Shown here piece by piece: positions 24,031-33,566 of a DNA stretch of 64,000 nt. This DNA is from CBDCRK01 sp965220955 (GTDB lineage Bacteria > Desulfobacterota > Binatia > Bin18 > CBDCRK01), in assembly GCA_965220955.1 (NCBI GenBank), contig CBDCRK010000024.1:1-64000 (forward strand), read 5' to 3'. A program made the position numbers and the translations under genes. Under the pieces are notes generated by a model. That model was not told the origin of the DNA. It saw only the letters and a program-made list of their open reading frames with translations, and ran no database searches. Within the stretch, counting starts at the first letter, position 1, and every line of letters starts with the position of its first letter.

Positions 24031-25122
24031 CTAAGGCCGTACCTCATAGTACGCATTGATTGGATTGTTAAAGTCATGGCTCTGGAAGCGGGTAAAGCCA
24101 GCCTTGGTCACCATCTGATGGGCCACCGGCTCAGTAAACCCCACGGTACCCAAGCCAGCACCGCCCGGCTCAGACAGGGCCGAGGACATACAACACAGCA
24201 CCGAGAAGCCGTACATCATGGGCATGAAGGGATTATCGTCTGCCAGGTTCTCCTCGAACGTGGGATTGCTGTGGATGTCGGCAATCAGCCAAGTCCCATC
24301 GCTCTTCAATGCCTTGTAGATAGCATCAATGACCGGAGCAGGATTGGCCATGTCATGCAGGCAATCAAAAGTAGTAATGAAATCGAAGCTCTTGTCTGCG
24401 GGAATGGCGTCACCGTTGACATCGTGGAAAGTAATGTTCTGAATGCCGGCTTGTGCCTTATTCTCTTCTGCTCGCGCTAGAGCATACTTGGAGATATCGT
24501 AGCCATGAAAATCTGACTTGGGGTAAGCCTTAGCCATCTGAATAAGGGCCACACCAGTACCACAGCCCACATCAGCAGCCTTTATCCCCACCTCGAGCTT
24601 GGCCACAACGCCGTCAAGCTTGGGAAGGGCTCGGGGAACGAGCTGAGTACGAAACCACGGGCTAAGCAGGCGCTCAACGCCGCGGGCTCCCTCTGGACCA
24701 AACGCATCATAGGGCAAGCCAAGTCCGCTCTTGAAGGACTCGGGAAGTCGATCCAACACAGCCATCTGCTGCGGTAGAGCACAGAACCCTCCGGCAGCAA
24801 AGGTCGGGCTATCCTCGTTTGCCAGAACCAATGCCGATTCAGGCGACAACTCGAAGCGCCCGTCCCCCTTGTAGTCAATCAGACCGGAAACCGCCTGTCC
24901 CTGCAACCACTCGCGAATCCAGCGTTCGTGCAGACCCGTCTTGTCAGCTAGCTCCTGGCTGGTGACCGATCCAGCATTTTCTAGAGCTCGATACAGGCCG
25001 AGGCGATCACCCAGAAAAATCATTCCGGAGGTGACTGCTCCACCAAGGATGCCGAATACATGTCCCGCAGTTTTCTCGAGCTTTTCTCTATCTATTTCCT
25101 TACTATACGAGCCTTGAGCCAT
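24031..25122 (-). CDS. SAM-dependent methyltransferase with N-terminal winged helix
   Basis: Protein of 363 residues. A winged-helix dimerisation domain occupies about 20-105 (LGLYRALENAGSVTSQELADK). The Rossmann methyltransferase follows, with motif I AADVGCGTGVALIQMAKAYP (about 182-201) and motif II YDIS. This is the layout of small-molecule O-/C-methyltransferases. GGAGGATTAAAGT precedes the ATG. It ends almost at the MITE boundary (stop at 24031, repeat end at 24027), so the element may have replaced its original downstream sequence. Confidence 0.88.
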   Translation of the reverse strand: MAQGSYSKEIDREKLEKTAGHVFGILGGAVTSGMIFLGDRLGLYRALENAGSVTSQELADKTGLHERWIREWLQGQAVSGLIDYKGDGRFELSPESALVLANEDSPTFAAGGFCALPQQMAVLDRLPESFKSGLGLPYDAFGPEGARGVERLLSPWFRTQLVPRALPKLDGVVAKLEVGIKAADVGCGTGVALIQMAKAYPKSDFHGYDISKYALARAEENKAQAGIQNITFHDVNGDAIPADKSFDFITTFDCLHDMANPAPVIDAIYKALKSDGTWLIADIHSNPTFEENLADDNPFMPMMYGFSVLCCMSSALSEPGGAGLGTVGFTEPVAHQMVTKAGFTRFQSHDFNNPINAYYEVRP

Positions 25123-25290
25123 ACTTTAATCCTCCTCTCTGGTTGAGTGTGTCATAACCTATTTGGCCAGGCGCCTCCTGTCAACGAGTCAATTCTTGAC
25201 CCAGCACCTATTTTCAAGACGCCCATCTTTGCAAGACACTCATCATGGGGTCCATTGGGTAAATTTTCGATCATTTGTGCATTTCTCACC

Positions 25291-26370
25291 TCACTGACGG
25301 AAGTTTCGTCGGTATACCAGGTAATTGGCGCAGATATAGGCACCCAGCTTCTCAGCAGTACGGCGTGAGGGCCAGTTATCGTCTACAACCAGCGTATAGC
25401 TCAGGTACTTTGCCCCGCGGCGGACAAGCTCCAGGAACCCATACCCGGCCATAGCCAGATTCACCCCTTGTCCTCGTGCTGATTCGCATACCCCAATGGC
25501 CAGAAGGTTGAGCCTTTCTGAGTCCTTAAGCCCGCGACCCGATTTCAGCACAACCTTGGAGGCACGCTCTGGCGTGACATACAGCATGCCAACGGGTTGG
25601 CCATCCCGATAAGCAAGGACAGAGGTATCCAGCGTACCGAGCGGTTTGAGAATCTTGAAAAGAAAGGATATTTCCTCCTCTGTCATTGGTGTCCAGCCCC
25701 AGTGCGCTTTAAAGGTGTCATTAAAGGTGGCAGTAAAATCCGCCACACAGAGATCCGGGGGAAGCTCGCGGAGTGGCAGGATCTCATACCCACTACAACG
25801 GGCTGCCTCAAGCGCGCTCTCCCAGCGAGCTACTAACTCGGGGCGAACCTCGATCTTATAATCAACGAACCCTTTCTCTGACTCAAAACCCGCGTCTTTA
25901 AGGAACGAATGATAATAGGCGGGATTGTGGCGTAAAATGCGTGGGGGCAGGGATTCGTAGTCATCGATGACAAAGGGGTTCTCTTGCCTGGCAAAACCCG
26001 CGCGCGCTGCTCTGATACCCTGGCTCTGCAGCCACTGACAAGCCTCGTCCAGCAAAAGCTTGGTTGCCTGGCGAGCATCAGGCAGTGCCTCAAACCAACA
26101 GATATGACCCAGACGCTCCTGCCAGTGCTGATTGTAGCGTTCATTTACCACCGCAAGCACTCGGGCAAGAATCCGACTGCCCTCGCGTACCACCAGTGGG
26201 CGCATTATTTGTCCCTCGGCAAAGGGGTTATCTGTTGTAAGAATAGACAGCTTCCATGACAAATCCTCCGGCCATCTGGCATCACGGTACTCGTAGACCT
26301 GATCGTAGAACCGGATGAACTCGGTCAGAGCCTCCTTGCTCTCTAGGGTCTCAACTTTAAGAGCAGCCAC
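25291..26370 (-). CDS. GNAT-superfamily N-acetyltransferase, double-domain type
   Basis: Protein of 359 residues, about twice the size of a single GNAT domain. The C-terminal domain shows the acyl-CoA pattern LLAIGVCESARGQGVNLAM (about 275-293) and YTLVVDDNWPSRRTAEKLGA. The N-terminal half also looks GNAT-like (RPLVVREGSRILARVLAVVNERYN) but lacks the loop. Such proteins appear near ligand-modifying or lipid-synthesis genes; substrate unknown. AAAGGAGG supports the GTG start at 26370. Confidence 0.82.
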   Translation of the reverse strand: MAALKVETLESKEALTEFIRFYDQVYEYRDARWPEDLSWKLSILTTDNPFAEGQIMRPLVVREGSRILARVLAVVNERYNQHWQERLGHICWFEALPDARQATKLLLDEACQWLQSQGIRAARAGFARQENPFVIDDYESLPPRILRHNPAYYHSFLKDAGFESEKGFVDYKIEVRPELVARWESALEAARCSGYEILPLRELPPDLCVADFTATFNDTFKAHWGWTPMTEEEISFLFKILKPLGTLDTSVLAYRDGQPVGMLYVTPERASKVVLKSGRGLKDSERLNLLAIGVCESARGQGVNLAMAGYGFLELVRRGAKYLSYTLVVDDNWPSRRTAEKLGAYICANYLVYRRNFRQ

Positions 26371-26508
26371 GTCTAAACCTCCTTTTCCTAAACTCCTTTT
26401 GACACTCGCTCCGTTCTATCATGAAAATTTGGCTTCGTAAGCATAGATAAGAGTCTATACGAACCTCTTTCTCCCCCTCACCCTCCAGGGATGAGGAAAA
26501 TTATAAGG

Positions 26509-26537
26509 TTGACACCATAGAGAGCCACAATTAGCAT
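26509..26537 (+). promoter_or_regulatory. predicted promoter for the VOC gene
   Basis: TTGACA at 26509-26514 (perfect -35) and TAGCAT at 26532-26537 are 17 bp apart. It lies about 150 bp before the VOC start. The rest of 26371-26684 shows no coding similarity. Confidence 0.5.
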
Positions 26538-26684
26538 GTTTATTTGGTCGGAGTGAAAGAAGGATCAACCTAACAAGTAAAAACCCGTACTATTGCAAAA
26601 CACGCGCTTGGTTGGAATAATCGCTTGCCAACAGCTGAATTAACAATGGTTCATGACTTTAACTATAGTCTAAGGAGGGACACC

Positions 26685-27548
26685 ATGGCCGAGAATTCAT
26701 ATGATCGGACTACGCAGGACGTAGGTAACATCCTGGGAATGGAGCATGTTAATGTAACCGTTCCCGACCAAACCCTAGCCCTACAGTTCTATATTTCGGG
26801 GTTAGGGTTCACCCGGGATCCCTATATGATGGTTGGCACGGAAAATATGTGGGTCAATATTGGGCAACAACAATTCCATTTGCCCACACGCGCCCCACAG
26901 GTAATTCCAGGCCACATTGGGATAGTAGTTCCAGACCTCAATGCCCTGGAATCACGTCTTAAGAGGGTGCAAGACAAGTTGACCGGCACGGCATTTGCCT
27001 GCTCGGTTGAAAATGGGTACATAGCGGTCACCTGTCCCTGGGGAAATCAGCTACGGTGCTATGCACCCGACCCACAATTTGGTGATATGACCCTAGGCAT
27101 GCCGTATGTGGAATTTTTGGTCAGACCAGGCACAGCTGCAGGGATCGGGCAATTCTACAAGGAGGTGATGGGCGCCCCCAGTAGCCTGACCCAGGACATG
27201 CAGAGTACGGCGACCGAGGTAAGAGTGGGTTACACGCAAAAGTTAATTTTTCGCGAAACTAATGAGGAGCTGCCAGACTACGATGGTCATCATATTGCCG
27301 TATACCTAGCAAACTTCTCGGGTCCCCATGCGTTTCTCAAGCGTCTGAACCTCATTACGCAAGAATCCGATGCTCACCAGTACCGTTTTCAGGATATTGT
27401 CCACCCTGAGACGGGCCGCACGTTACACATGATTGAGCACGAGATTCGCAGCATGTATCACCCCATGTATGGACGAGAGATGGTGAACCGCAATGCTGGG
27501 CAACACATCATGGCCTATGTCCGAGGTCGTGATGCCTTTGCTAGCTAA
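26685..27548 (+). CDS. VOC-superfamily (glyoxalase/dioxygenase-fold) protein
   Basis: Protein of 287 residues made of two VOC modules: LGMEHVNVTVPDQTLALQFY (about 18-37) opens the first, and MPYVEFLVRPGTAAGIGQFY the second. His and Glu candidates (HVN, GHIG, HHIAVY, MIEHEIR) could form a metal site, so a dioxygenase or lyase is possible. The start at 26685 follows CTAAGGAGGG and was preferred to two upstream candidates. The protein is followed by a strong terminator. Confidence 0.85.
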   Translation: MAENSYDRTTQDVGNILGMEHVNVTVPDQTLALQFYISGLGFTRDPYMMVGTENMWVNIGQQQFHLPTRAPQVIPGHIGIVVPDLNALESRLKRVQDKLTGTAFACSVENGYIAVTCPWGNQLRCYAPDPQFGDMTLGMPYVEFLVRPGTAAGIGQFYKEVMGAPSSLTQDMQSTATEVRVGYTQKLIFRETNEELPDYDGHHIAVYLANFSGPHAFLKRLNLITQESDAHQYRFQDIVHPETGRTLHMIEHEIRSMYHPMYGREMVNRNAGQHIMAYVRGRDAFAS

Positions 27549-27579
27549 AGGGCCCCGAAGGGCGATCATTTAGCAGCCG

Positions 27580-27619
27580 AAAAAGGAGGCCACAGCAGAT
27601 ATGCCCGGCCTCCTTTTTT
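27580..27619. terminator. bidirectional intrinsic terminator
   Basis: AAAAAGGAGGCC (27580-27591) and GGCCTCCTTTTT (27607-27618) form a perfect 12-bp stem with A- and T-runs on both flanks, located between convergent genes. It should terminate both the VOC gene and the alpha/beta hydrolase. Confidence 0.9.
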
Positions 27620-27650
27620 AGTTCCTGCCTCTTAGATCTCTTCTTTTGCG

Positions 27651-28457
27651 CTATACACTCTGCCGATCAAGGAATCCGCTCAGTGTCTTGATGAATCGAC
27701 TACGTGCCTCGGTGACAAACCCATGGCCGGCATCATCAAAAATAGCCAGCTCAGCACCCGGAATCTCACGCGCCAGAATCTCGGAGTTGGCCGCCGGGAT
27801 CAGGACATCGTTGCGTCCGGTTGCTACCAGGGTTGGCGCGGTAATCTCTTTAAGCTGCTTGTAAACTCTGAGCGTCATAGTTGCTTGGAAATGGCGTTCA
27901 AAAGCAAAGCGTGGGGTTGCATGGGCAATGGCCCGCTGAAGTTGGGTCTCTAGTTCATCACGGTGTGTGCGAATAAACTCTTCGGAAAAGGAAAGCTTCC
28001 AACCTTCCCGGCCTGCTTCTTCCGGAGTCATGTCAGCCCGACCTTCCAAAGCTTTTAGTGACTCCGGGGGGGCTGGGACTGAGTGTTTGCCGCCGGGCGT
28101 AGTACAACCGAGAATAAGGCTGGCAACATTTTGCGGGTAGTGAATTGCCAGTTCCTGAGCAATCATTCCACCCATGGACACGCCCAAAACATGCGCACGG
28201 GGAATGTTGAGGGTGCCGAGTAAGCCAACCGCGTCGTTAGCAAACATAGCAATCGAGTAGGGCTCATCCGGTTTGTCTGACAGACCGGTACCGCGGTTGT
28301 CGTAGGTAATGACCTTATGGGTCTGGCTCATTGCCTGGACAAACTCCGGATCCCAGGCTGCAGCAGGCGCGCCCAAACCCATGACCAGCAAAAGGGGCTG
28401 TCCTTGGCCGTCAATTTCATAGTGCAGATTGATTCCGTCAACCTGAGCGTATGGCAT
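27651..28457 (-). CDS. alpha/beta hydrolase (enol-lactonase/carboxylesterase-like)
   Basis: Protein of 268 residues. The oxyanion segment GLGAP, YDNRGTGLSDKP, the nucleophile elbow GVSMGG and a C-terminal DDAGHGFVTE with the catalytic His are all present; an Asp stands at GRNDVLIP. The family includes 3-oxoadipate enol-lactonases and haloperoxidase-like esterases. GGAGGAG precedes the ATG at 28457. The relic at 28771 is another member of the same superfamily close by. Confidence 0.88.
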   Translation of the reverse strand: MPYAQVDGINLHYEIDGQGQPLLLVMGLGAPAAAWDPEFVQAMSQTHKVITYDNRGTGLSDKPDEPYSIAMFANDAVGLLGTLNIPRAHVLGVSMGGMIAQELAIHYPQNVASLILGCTTPGGKHSVPAPPESLKALEGRADMTPEEAGREGWKLSFSEEFIRTHRDELETQLQRAIAHATPRFAFERHFQATMTLRVYKQLKEITAPTLVATGRNDVLIPAANSEILAREIPGAELAIFDDAGHGFVTEARSRFIKTLSGFLDRQSV

Positions 28458-28556
28458 ATCTCCTCCTCTCATTTCCTGCAGAGTTTTTGTCTATGCATGC
28501 CCTTTTAGCAAGGACTGACAGGGATTGCCAGGACAAGGCTGTCTGCTATAGAAGTG

Positions 28557-28727
28557 GCCTTATGCAAACAGGTGAACTTTCACCTGGAGCACCATCTCTA
28601 CCCCTCGGTGCCATTCTATAACTTGCTCCGCCTCCATAGGCTATTGCAGCATGTGGAGTATTCCCACAAGCACGGCTATTGCGAGGCCTTTGTGACAGCC
28701 TACGCAGGCTGGCAAGGGCGTGAATAG
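28557..28727 (+). pseudogene. membrane fatty-acid desaturase, C-terminal remnant
   Basis: The frame reads QVNFHLEHHLYPSVPFYNLL, the third His box (HLEHH) and following Pro-Tyr motif of PF00487-type desaturases, then about 30 residues to a TAG at 28725. Everything before the third His box is missing. Confidence 0.75.
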
Positions 28728-28770
28728 GACTCTTGGGACATCCAGCTAGGCTCGCTCTCAGGCGTTACGG

Positions 28771-28885
28771 CTAAGACTGCGCAATCATGCCGCCCATCGA
28801 AGCTCCGATCACATGCGCTCGGTCGATGGACAACTCCTTCATTAACGCAACCGTATCCGCAGCCATATCATTTAAGGTTGTTCTG
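28771..28885 (-). pseudogene. alpha/beta hydrolase, internal remnant
   Basis: The frame reads MAADTVALMKELSIDRAHVI followed by GASMGGMIAQ, the nucleophile elbow of alpha/beta hydrolases, then a TAG at 28771. No N-terminal or C-terminal parts remain. It is not simply a copy of the adjacent hydrolase at 27651. Confidence 0.7.
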
Positions 28886-29073
28886 AAACAGGAAGTCGTA
28901 GTCTTCTTGAGTTGCAGGGCGAAGTGAAACTGCCATCATCTTTCTCGACACGAGCTAACACCGCCAGTCACCTACTGCTGCCCAAAGGGGGTTTCTCACG
29001 TTCCCTCAGAATCGCAAGCGGGCGGCGGTCAGATACAGTGGCTGTGTTAGACAGCGTCTCAGCGTGGGAGATA

Positions 29074-29298
29074 TTACTTCCTAGCAGTTCCGCTCGACCC
29101 TGCGCCGAATACTTCGTTAAAGAACTCCGCTTGTTGCAACTGCGCTTGCCATTGTCGATGGCGTTTGACCGATTCCGTGCGTTTCTTCCTCGTTAAGGTC
29201 AAGAAACGGCTTGCCTCGACCGGTCCGAGTTCCTTTATCAGAACATCAACCGCTTTCGTAATAAGCTGCTCTTCGTCTGTAAAGATGCTGGTTTTCAC
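29074..29298 (-). CDS. small antitoxin-like partner of PIN toxin
   Basis: Seventy-four residues, helical and charged (DEEQLITKAVDVLIKELGPV, then RKKRTESVKRHRQWQAQ). Its ATG overlaps the stop of the PIN gene by four bases. Small proteins with this LGPVEASRFL pattern recur beside PIN-domain genes, so I take it as the antitoxin; no DNA-binding fold is obvious. The order (toxin first) is the reverse of classic vapBC. Confidence 0.7.
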   Translation of the reverse strand: MKTSIFTDEEQLITKAVDVLIKELGPVEASRFLTLTRKKRTESVKRHRQWQAQLQQAEFFNEVFGAGSSGTARK

Positions 29299-29753
29299 TT
29301 CAGGTTCTCCGCAATAGTAAACTCAACAGGGTTCATCGCTGTCACCGTGAGCTTGTCTCTTCTGCACTTCCTTACTAACCTATCATCACAGGAGAGGAAG
29401 AAGCCAACCGTGGCCTCGGCAAATGCGACATGAGCAGCATCAGCAATGCCGAAATTCCTGGAGTGGAGATCTTCCGCTCTTGCTCGTGCGGCTGCCAAGT
29501 CACATTGAGCCGCTGTCCCAAGTTTCTCCAGTATAGCTACGATTTCTCGTCGTTCTTCCGCGTCGTTTATTGCATTGGCTTCTGCAAAATGCACAGGAGA
29601 GACAACCATGACATAGCGTGCATCCTGAAGAGCTTGGAGGATCAGGTAATAAGCATTGGTCTCAAGTCGAATGCGCATCAGGCTTTGGTCGTCGAAAGGA
29701 CGGCAGAGGGTGCAAATGTCAAGGTAGAGTCTGTTCCTGTTCTGACGCTCCAT
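29295..29753 (-). CDS. PIN-domain ribonuclease toxin (VapC-like)
   Basis: Protein of 152 residues with a PIN fold. The acidic metal site is D12 (YLDIC), E58 (HFAEAN), D105 (GIADAAH) and D123/D124 (LSCDDRL). VapC-type toxins cleave tRNA or rRNA. The gene appears intact and is translationally coupled to the 74-residue partner. The surrounding 1.5 kb consists of gene debris, so this pair survives in an otherwise decayed stretch. Confidence 0.85.
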   Translation of the reverse strand: MERQNRNRLYLDICTLCRPFDDQSLMRIRLETNAYYLILQALQDARYVMVVSPVHFAEANAINDAEERREIVAILEKLGTAAQCDLAAARARAEDLHSRNFGIADAAHVAFAEATVGFFLSCDDRLVRKCRRDKLTVTAMNPVEFTIAENLK

Positions 29754-29996
29754 GCTAGCCCTTATAGAGCGCTGCTCTGTGCTTTTCTATGCCTTCTCCT
29801 ATCGCTGGCTAACTATTGAGTCTATAGCTTGCCTCTCAGTGGTATATCCCGCCAAGCGGTAGTTGTGCCAGCAATCAACAAAATCCTTAGAATATCCTTT
29901 AGTCATACCAACTTTGCCAACTCTTTTCTCTCCGGCCTTTGTCGATAAATACCCCTATCTATTCCGGGCATGAGGCACCCACCGCATCCTCATAGG

Positions 29997-30165
29997 TTAA
30001 TCCCTCTGTTCAAGCACTACATCTATGGCTAACTTGCCTTCCTTGGCAGCATCCCGGACAAAGCGACACCGGCAACACTCTGCTCCGGTCGAGATGGTGG
30101 TGGGACGCTCGGTCCGCACCGGGCAATTCGAGGCATCTACTATATCCATCCAGTTCCGGTGAACA
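29997..30165 (-). pseudogene. L-2-amino-thiazoline-4-carboxylate hydrolase-like, C-terminal remnant
   Basis: The frame reads FVHRNWMDIVDASNCPVRTE, then TTISTGAECCRCRFVRDA to a TAA at 29997. This matches the C-terminal (T/S)xxxGxxCCxFxF-type motif of the ATC-hydrolase-like family. The rest of the gene is missing. The stretch 29760-29990 shows only short open frames without recognisable similarity. Confidence 0.5.
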
Positions 30166-30260
30166 AATTTCCTAGATGCTGATTACGCAAGCATGACAAA
30201 GCTTGCTGTCATTCCCGCGAAGCTTGTCCTCGAGAAACTGGGGAGCAGAAATCCAGCTGA

Positions 30261-31073
30261 TCACGTTAGGACCGGACGAGGTTTCGATGGTGGTAACTCT
30301 CCTTGCTCCTGGTCGCTAGACAATTCTTCCTTGACATCTACACCACTGGTCTGGAGCTGCTTCATGCTTTCCACCAACCGTAGAATCCGTCTGGCTGCTG
30401 CTTGGGGAGCCACGCCACGGGCGTGGATGTTGGAGATCAGATTGCGGTTGGCATCTGTGTGCTCAGCCTGTGGCTGATAGGCCATATATGCGGACAGGCT
30501 TTCTGCAGTTGCCAAGCCAGGTCGTTCACCAATGAGCAGGACAACCACAGTGGGATGAAGCAGTTCGCCAATGTTGTTCATAACTCCTACACGACAATAG
30601 CGAATCAAGAACGGCTGTCCAAAACGCCATCCACGCTTCCGGGCACCCCGTTCCAGAGCCTCAAGCAATGCCGGAACCTGGGCTACCACGGCGGCTGCGG
30701 ACAGACCATCGCCGATCACGACCTGTAGGTCGACCCCAGCAGGGCAGCGACGAACAACTTCGGCTTGGGCCGCTCTGCTCAAACTGCGGCCAAAGTCCGG
30801 GCGCATGAGGTACTCGGCCTTGGAGCTGGCCCCAGTAGTGACCTCAAACAATCCCCAGCGCTCGATAAATAGCTGGCCGAAATCACCCAACAAATCGATT
30901 TCCCTATGTACAGCGTCCATAGCAGCGGCATGGTCCTCTCTCAATTCAAGCTGAGTTGTTGTTCGATAGGAAGGACCCGCACGGCCCACAAGAATACGCG
31001 CTGGGGTTCGCGTCCGAACCGCATTCACCAGATCGGAAAGGTCGGAAGATTCTGATTTGGATAGCTTTGCCAT
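30261..31073 (-). CDS. eutC: ethanolamine ammonia-lyase small subunit
   Basis: Small subunit of about 270 residues of the adenosylcobalamin-dependent enzyme that splits ethanolamine into acetaldehyde and ammonia. TPARILVGRAGPSYRTTTQL, LRMR-like LREDHAAAMDAV and QVVIGDGLSAAAV match EutC, and GERPGLATAESLSAYM is its signature. The ATG at 31073, 41 bp after the end of eutB, gives the normal family length; the longer frame overlaps eutB. The C-terminus has about 25 extra polar residues. No eutA, eutT or microcompartment shell genes are nearby. Confidence 0.92.
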   Translation of the reverse strand: MAKLSKSESSDLSDLVNAVRTRTPARILVGRAGPSYRTTTQLELREDHAAAMDAVHREIDLLGDFGQLFIERWGLFEVTTGASSKAEYLMRPDFGRSLSRAAQAEVVRRCPAGVDLQVVIGDGLSAAAVVAQVPALLEALERGARKRGWRFGQPFLIRYCRVGVMNNIGELLHPTVVVLLIGERPGLATAESLSAYMAYQPQAEHTDANRNLISNIHARGVAPQAAARRILRLVESMKQLQTSGVDVKEELSSDQEQGELPPSKPRPVLT

Positions 31074-31113
31074 CTTTCTGTTCCACGGCCAGGAAGATGT
31101 AGAAATCCGAACC

Positions 31114-32526
31114 CTAGGCCGTTTCTCCCTGAATTGACTGCACTCCCTGTATAAGCCGCCGGCGGACCGATTCTTCAGGCATAACAGGTTCTTGGTTGCG
31201 AAAAATTCCCACCTCCTCAAGCCAGGCAAGGAACTCAGGGGCTGGCCGCAGACCCAAAAGCTTGCGCACCCCAAGCGCATCATGAAAGCTGGTGGACTGG
31301 TAGCTCAGCATGACATCGTCGGCACTGGGCACACCCATAAAATAATTACAGCCAGCCGCCGCTAGCAAAATCATCAAGTTGTCGGCAGAGTTCTGGTCAG
31401 CCACAGCATGATTAGTGTAACAAACGTCACAACCCATGGGCAGACCTAATAACTTGCCCATAAAATGGTCTTCCAAACCGGCCCGGATAATCTGTCTCTC
31501 GTTATATAGGTATTCCGGTCCAATGAAGCCCACAACACTGTTCACCAGAAAGGGGTCAAAGGCACGCGCCACACCATAGGTACGGGCCTCCAGGGTAAGC
31601 TGGTCCACACCGTGGTGAGCGTTCGCTGACAGGGCGCTACCCTGACCTGTCTCGAAATACATAACATTCTCCCCAATCCAGGCAATGTCCCGATTTCGGT
31701 GATGCTCTAGGACCTGCTCCTGTCCTTCACGTAACAGACTAAGATTAATACCGAAGCTGGCATTGGCCGCCTCAGTGCCAGCAATGGATTGGAAAAGTAG
31801 ATCCACCGGCGCACCGCGTTTCAGACTGGCAAGCTGCGTGCTTATATGCGCCAGGCAACAGGCCTGCGTGGGAATTCCATAGGTGTCAATCAAACGGGCA
31901 AGACTACTGAGAATGTTAACAACCGTATCAACGGATTCAGTCGCCGGGTTAACCCCAAGGACTGCATCGCCGCAGCCGAATAACAATCCGTCTACAGTGG
32001 AAAGGAGGATGCCGCCAAGGTCATCAGTGGGATGGTTAGGCTGCAAGCGGATACCCAGTACCCCACGTTCCCCCATGGTATTACGACAACGCGTAACCGT
32101 ACGGATTTTGCTTGCCACCAGGATGAGGTCTTTATTGCTCATCAGCTTGGCAACAGCCGCGGCCATCTCCGGGGTGATGGCCTTATGCAACCGACGCAGT
32201 TCGTCTTCGCCCACGGCATTATCCAAAAGGTACTCGCGAAATTCGCCAACAGTTAAGCTACTAATGGAACGGAAGGTTTTCTGGTCAAGCCTGTCTAAAA
32301 TGAGGCGGCTAACCTCATCCTGGTCGGGGTCAATCAACGGCTGGTTAACAATCTCGGAGAGGCTAACATCAGCAAGGACTCGCTTGGCGGCTACACGCTC
32401 GCGCTCGGAATCGGCAGCTACCCCGGCTAGATGGTCGCCGGACTTCTCCTCGTTGGCCTTGGCGAATACTTCACAGAGGTCAGCAAAGACAAAGCGTTCA
32501 GCGCGAATAGTGGTGGCATAACCCAT
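31114..32526 (-). CDS. eutB: ethanolamine ammonia-lyase large subunit
   Basis: Large subunit of 470 residues, the TIM-barrel catalytic chain. Segments ANEEKSGDHLAGVAA, GILLSTVDGLLFGCGDAVLG and MGCDVCYTNHAVADQNSADN are EutB signatures and include substrate and cobalamin contacts. GAGGTGAGG precedes the ATG. It is cotranscribed with eutC. The released ammonia would supply nitrogen and acetaldehyde carbon. Lack of shell proteins means a cytosolic, compartment-free route, known from other non-enteric bacteria. Confidence 0.95.
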   Translation of the reverse strand: MGYATTIRAERFVFADLCEVFAKANEEKSGDHLAGVAADSERERVAAKRVLADVSLSEIVNQPLIDPDQDEVSRLILDRLDQKTFRSISSLTVGEFREYLLDNAVGEDELRRLHKAITPEMAAAVAKLMSNKDLILVASKIRTVTRCRNTMGERGVLGIRLQPNHPTDDLGGILLSTVDGLLFGCGDAVLGVNPATESVDTVVNILSSLARLIDTYGIPTQACCLAHISTQLASLKRGAPVDLLFQSIAGTEAANASFGINLSLLREGQEQVLEHHRNRDIAWIGENVMYFETGQGSALSANAHHGVDQLTLEARTYGVARAFDPFLVNSVVGFIGPEYLYNERQIIRAGLEDHFMGKLLGLPMGCDVCYTNHAVADQNSADNLMILLAAAGCNYFMGVPSADDVMLSYQSTSFHDALGVRKLLGLRPAPEFLAWLEEVGIFRNQEPVMPEESVRRRLIQGVQSIQGETA

Positions 32527-32666
32527 GGCCTCACCTCATCAGATTAGCCTCACAACGAACCTTCTTTGTGGGCATAAGCGCGAGATTGACAGCATTAGAG
32601 TGTGGCACTACACTCGTTCTTGTCAAGGTTGGTGTCTGGTTTGTACGCTGCCAGAAAGGAGTATCC

Positions 32667-33566
32667 ATGAGTAATCCCAGGGCAGACTATACCCCCATTG
32701 TCCACCGTAAACCTCTTAAGCTGCCGGGCAACGCTCGGGTGGCCGTATGGCCCATCATAAACATAGAGGAATGGGACATCAATGCACCCATGGCCCGTAC
32801 CGCACTACCCGCCCCACAGGGAGTCACAGTAATCCCCGACATTGCTAACTTTAGCTGGTTCGACTACGGTCTGAGGGTCGGATTCTGGCGACTGAAACAG
32901 GTCCTGGACAAGCACCAGGTGAGGGCAACGGTAAGCCTCAACGCCTCTGTCTGTAAGTCTTACCCGGCTATAGTGGAGGAGAGCCTCGGGAGTGGGTGGG
33001 AAATCATCGGCCACGGCGTAATTCAGAGGGCTTTGAACCTCGAAGAAGACGAACGGGAAGTGATAAGAAGAACCATTCAGCTCATTAAAGAGACTACGGG
33101 TAAGGCACCCAGGGGTTGGATGGGACCGGGGCTGGCCGAGACCTTCGACACTCCCGACATCCTGGCTGAGGAGGGAATCGAGTATGTGTGCGATTGGGTT
33201 AACGATGACCAGCCTTACCCCATGAGGGTGAGGAAGGGCAACCTGATTGCTCTACCTTATACGGTAGAGATTAATGATATACCCATGTACCTGATACAGA
33301 ACCATTCTTCGCCAGAGATATTTGAGCGGTCGCGAGATCAGTTCGACACCCTATACCAAGAAGGCTCTGAGAACGCCAGGATAATGGCGGTTTCTACCCA
33401 CCCTTATATCACCGGCGTACCCCACCGCATCCGCTACTATGACCAGATCTTCCAGTACCTCAAGCAGCATGAGGGCGTGCTCTTCATGACCGGCAGCGAA
33501 ATCTTAGACTGGTATAAAACGGAATCGCCTATGACTTCGCCTCCGCCAAGAGGAGAAGACTTTTAG
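32667..33566 (+). CDS. polysaccharide deacetylase-fold hydrolase, PuuE-like
   Basis: NodB-fold protein of about 299 residues. LPGNARVAVWPIINIEEWDI replaces the classic Asp-Asp motif, and GWEIIGHGVIQRALNLEEDE carries the His of motif 2; GWMGPGLAETFDTPDIL and AVSTHPYITGVPHRI complete the PuuE-like pattern. The ATG at 32667 follows AAAGGAG. The last 12-13 residues overlap the end of the TnpB element, which is where the reading departs from the family, so the insertion probably replaced its native C-terminal residues. It is divergent from eutBC. Distinct from the paralog at 9338. Confidence 0.82.
   Translation: MSNPRADYTPIVHRKPLKLPGNARVAVWPIINIEEWDINAPMARTALPAPQGVTVIPDIANFSWFDYGLRVGFWRLKQVLDKHQVRATVSLNASVCKSYPAIVEESLGSGWEIIGHGVIQRALNLEEDEREVIRRTIQLIKETTGKAPRGWMGPGLAETFDTPDILAEEGIEYVCDWVNDDQPYPMRVRKGNLIALPYTVEINDIPMYLIQNHSSPEIFERSRDQFDTLYQEGSENARIMAVSTHPYITGVPHRIRYYDQIFQYLKQHEGVLFMTGSEILDWYKTESPMTSPPPRGEDF

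Noticed and set aside
29820..29950. Minus-strand 35-codon frame ending AGYTTERQAIDSIVSQR
   Set aside because: Protein-like but short, with no start signal or family; kept out of the feature list.
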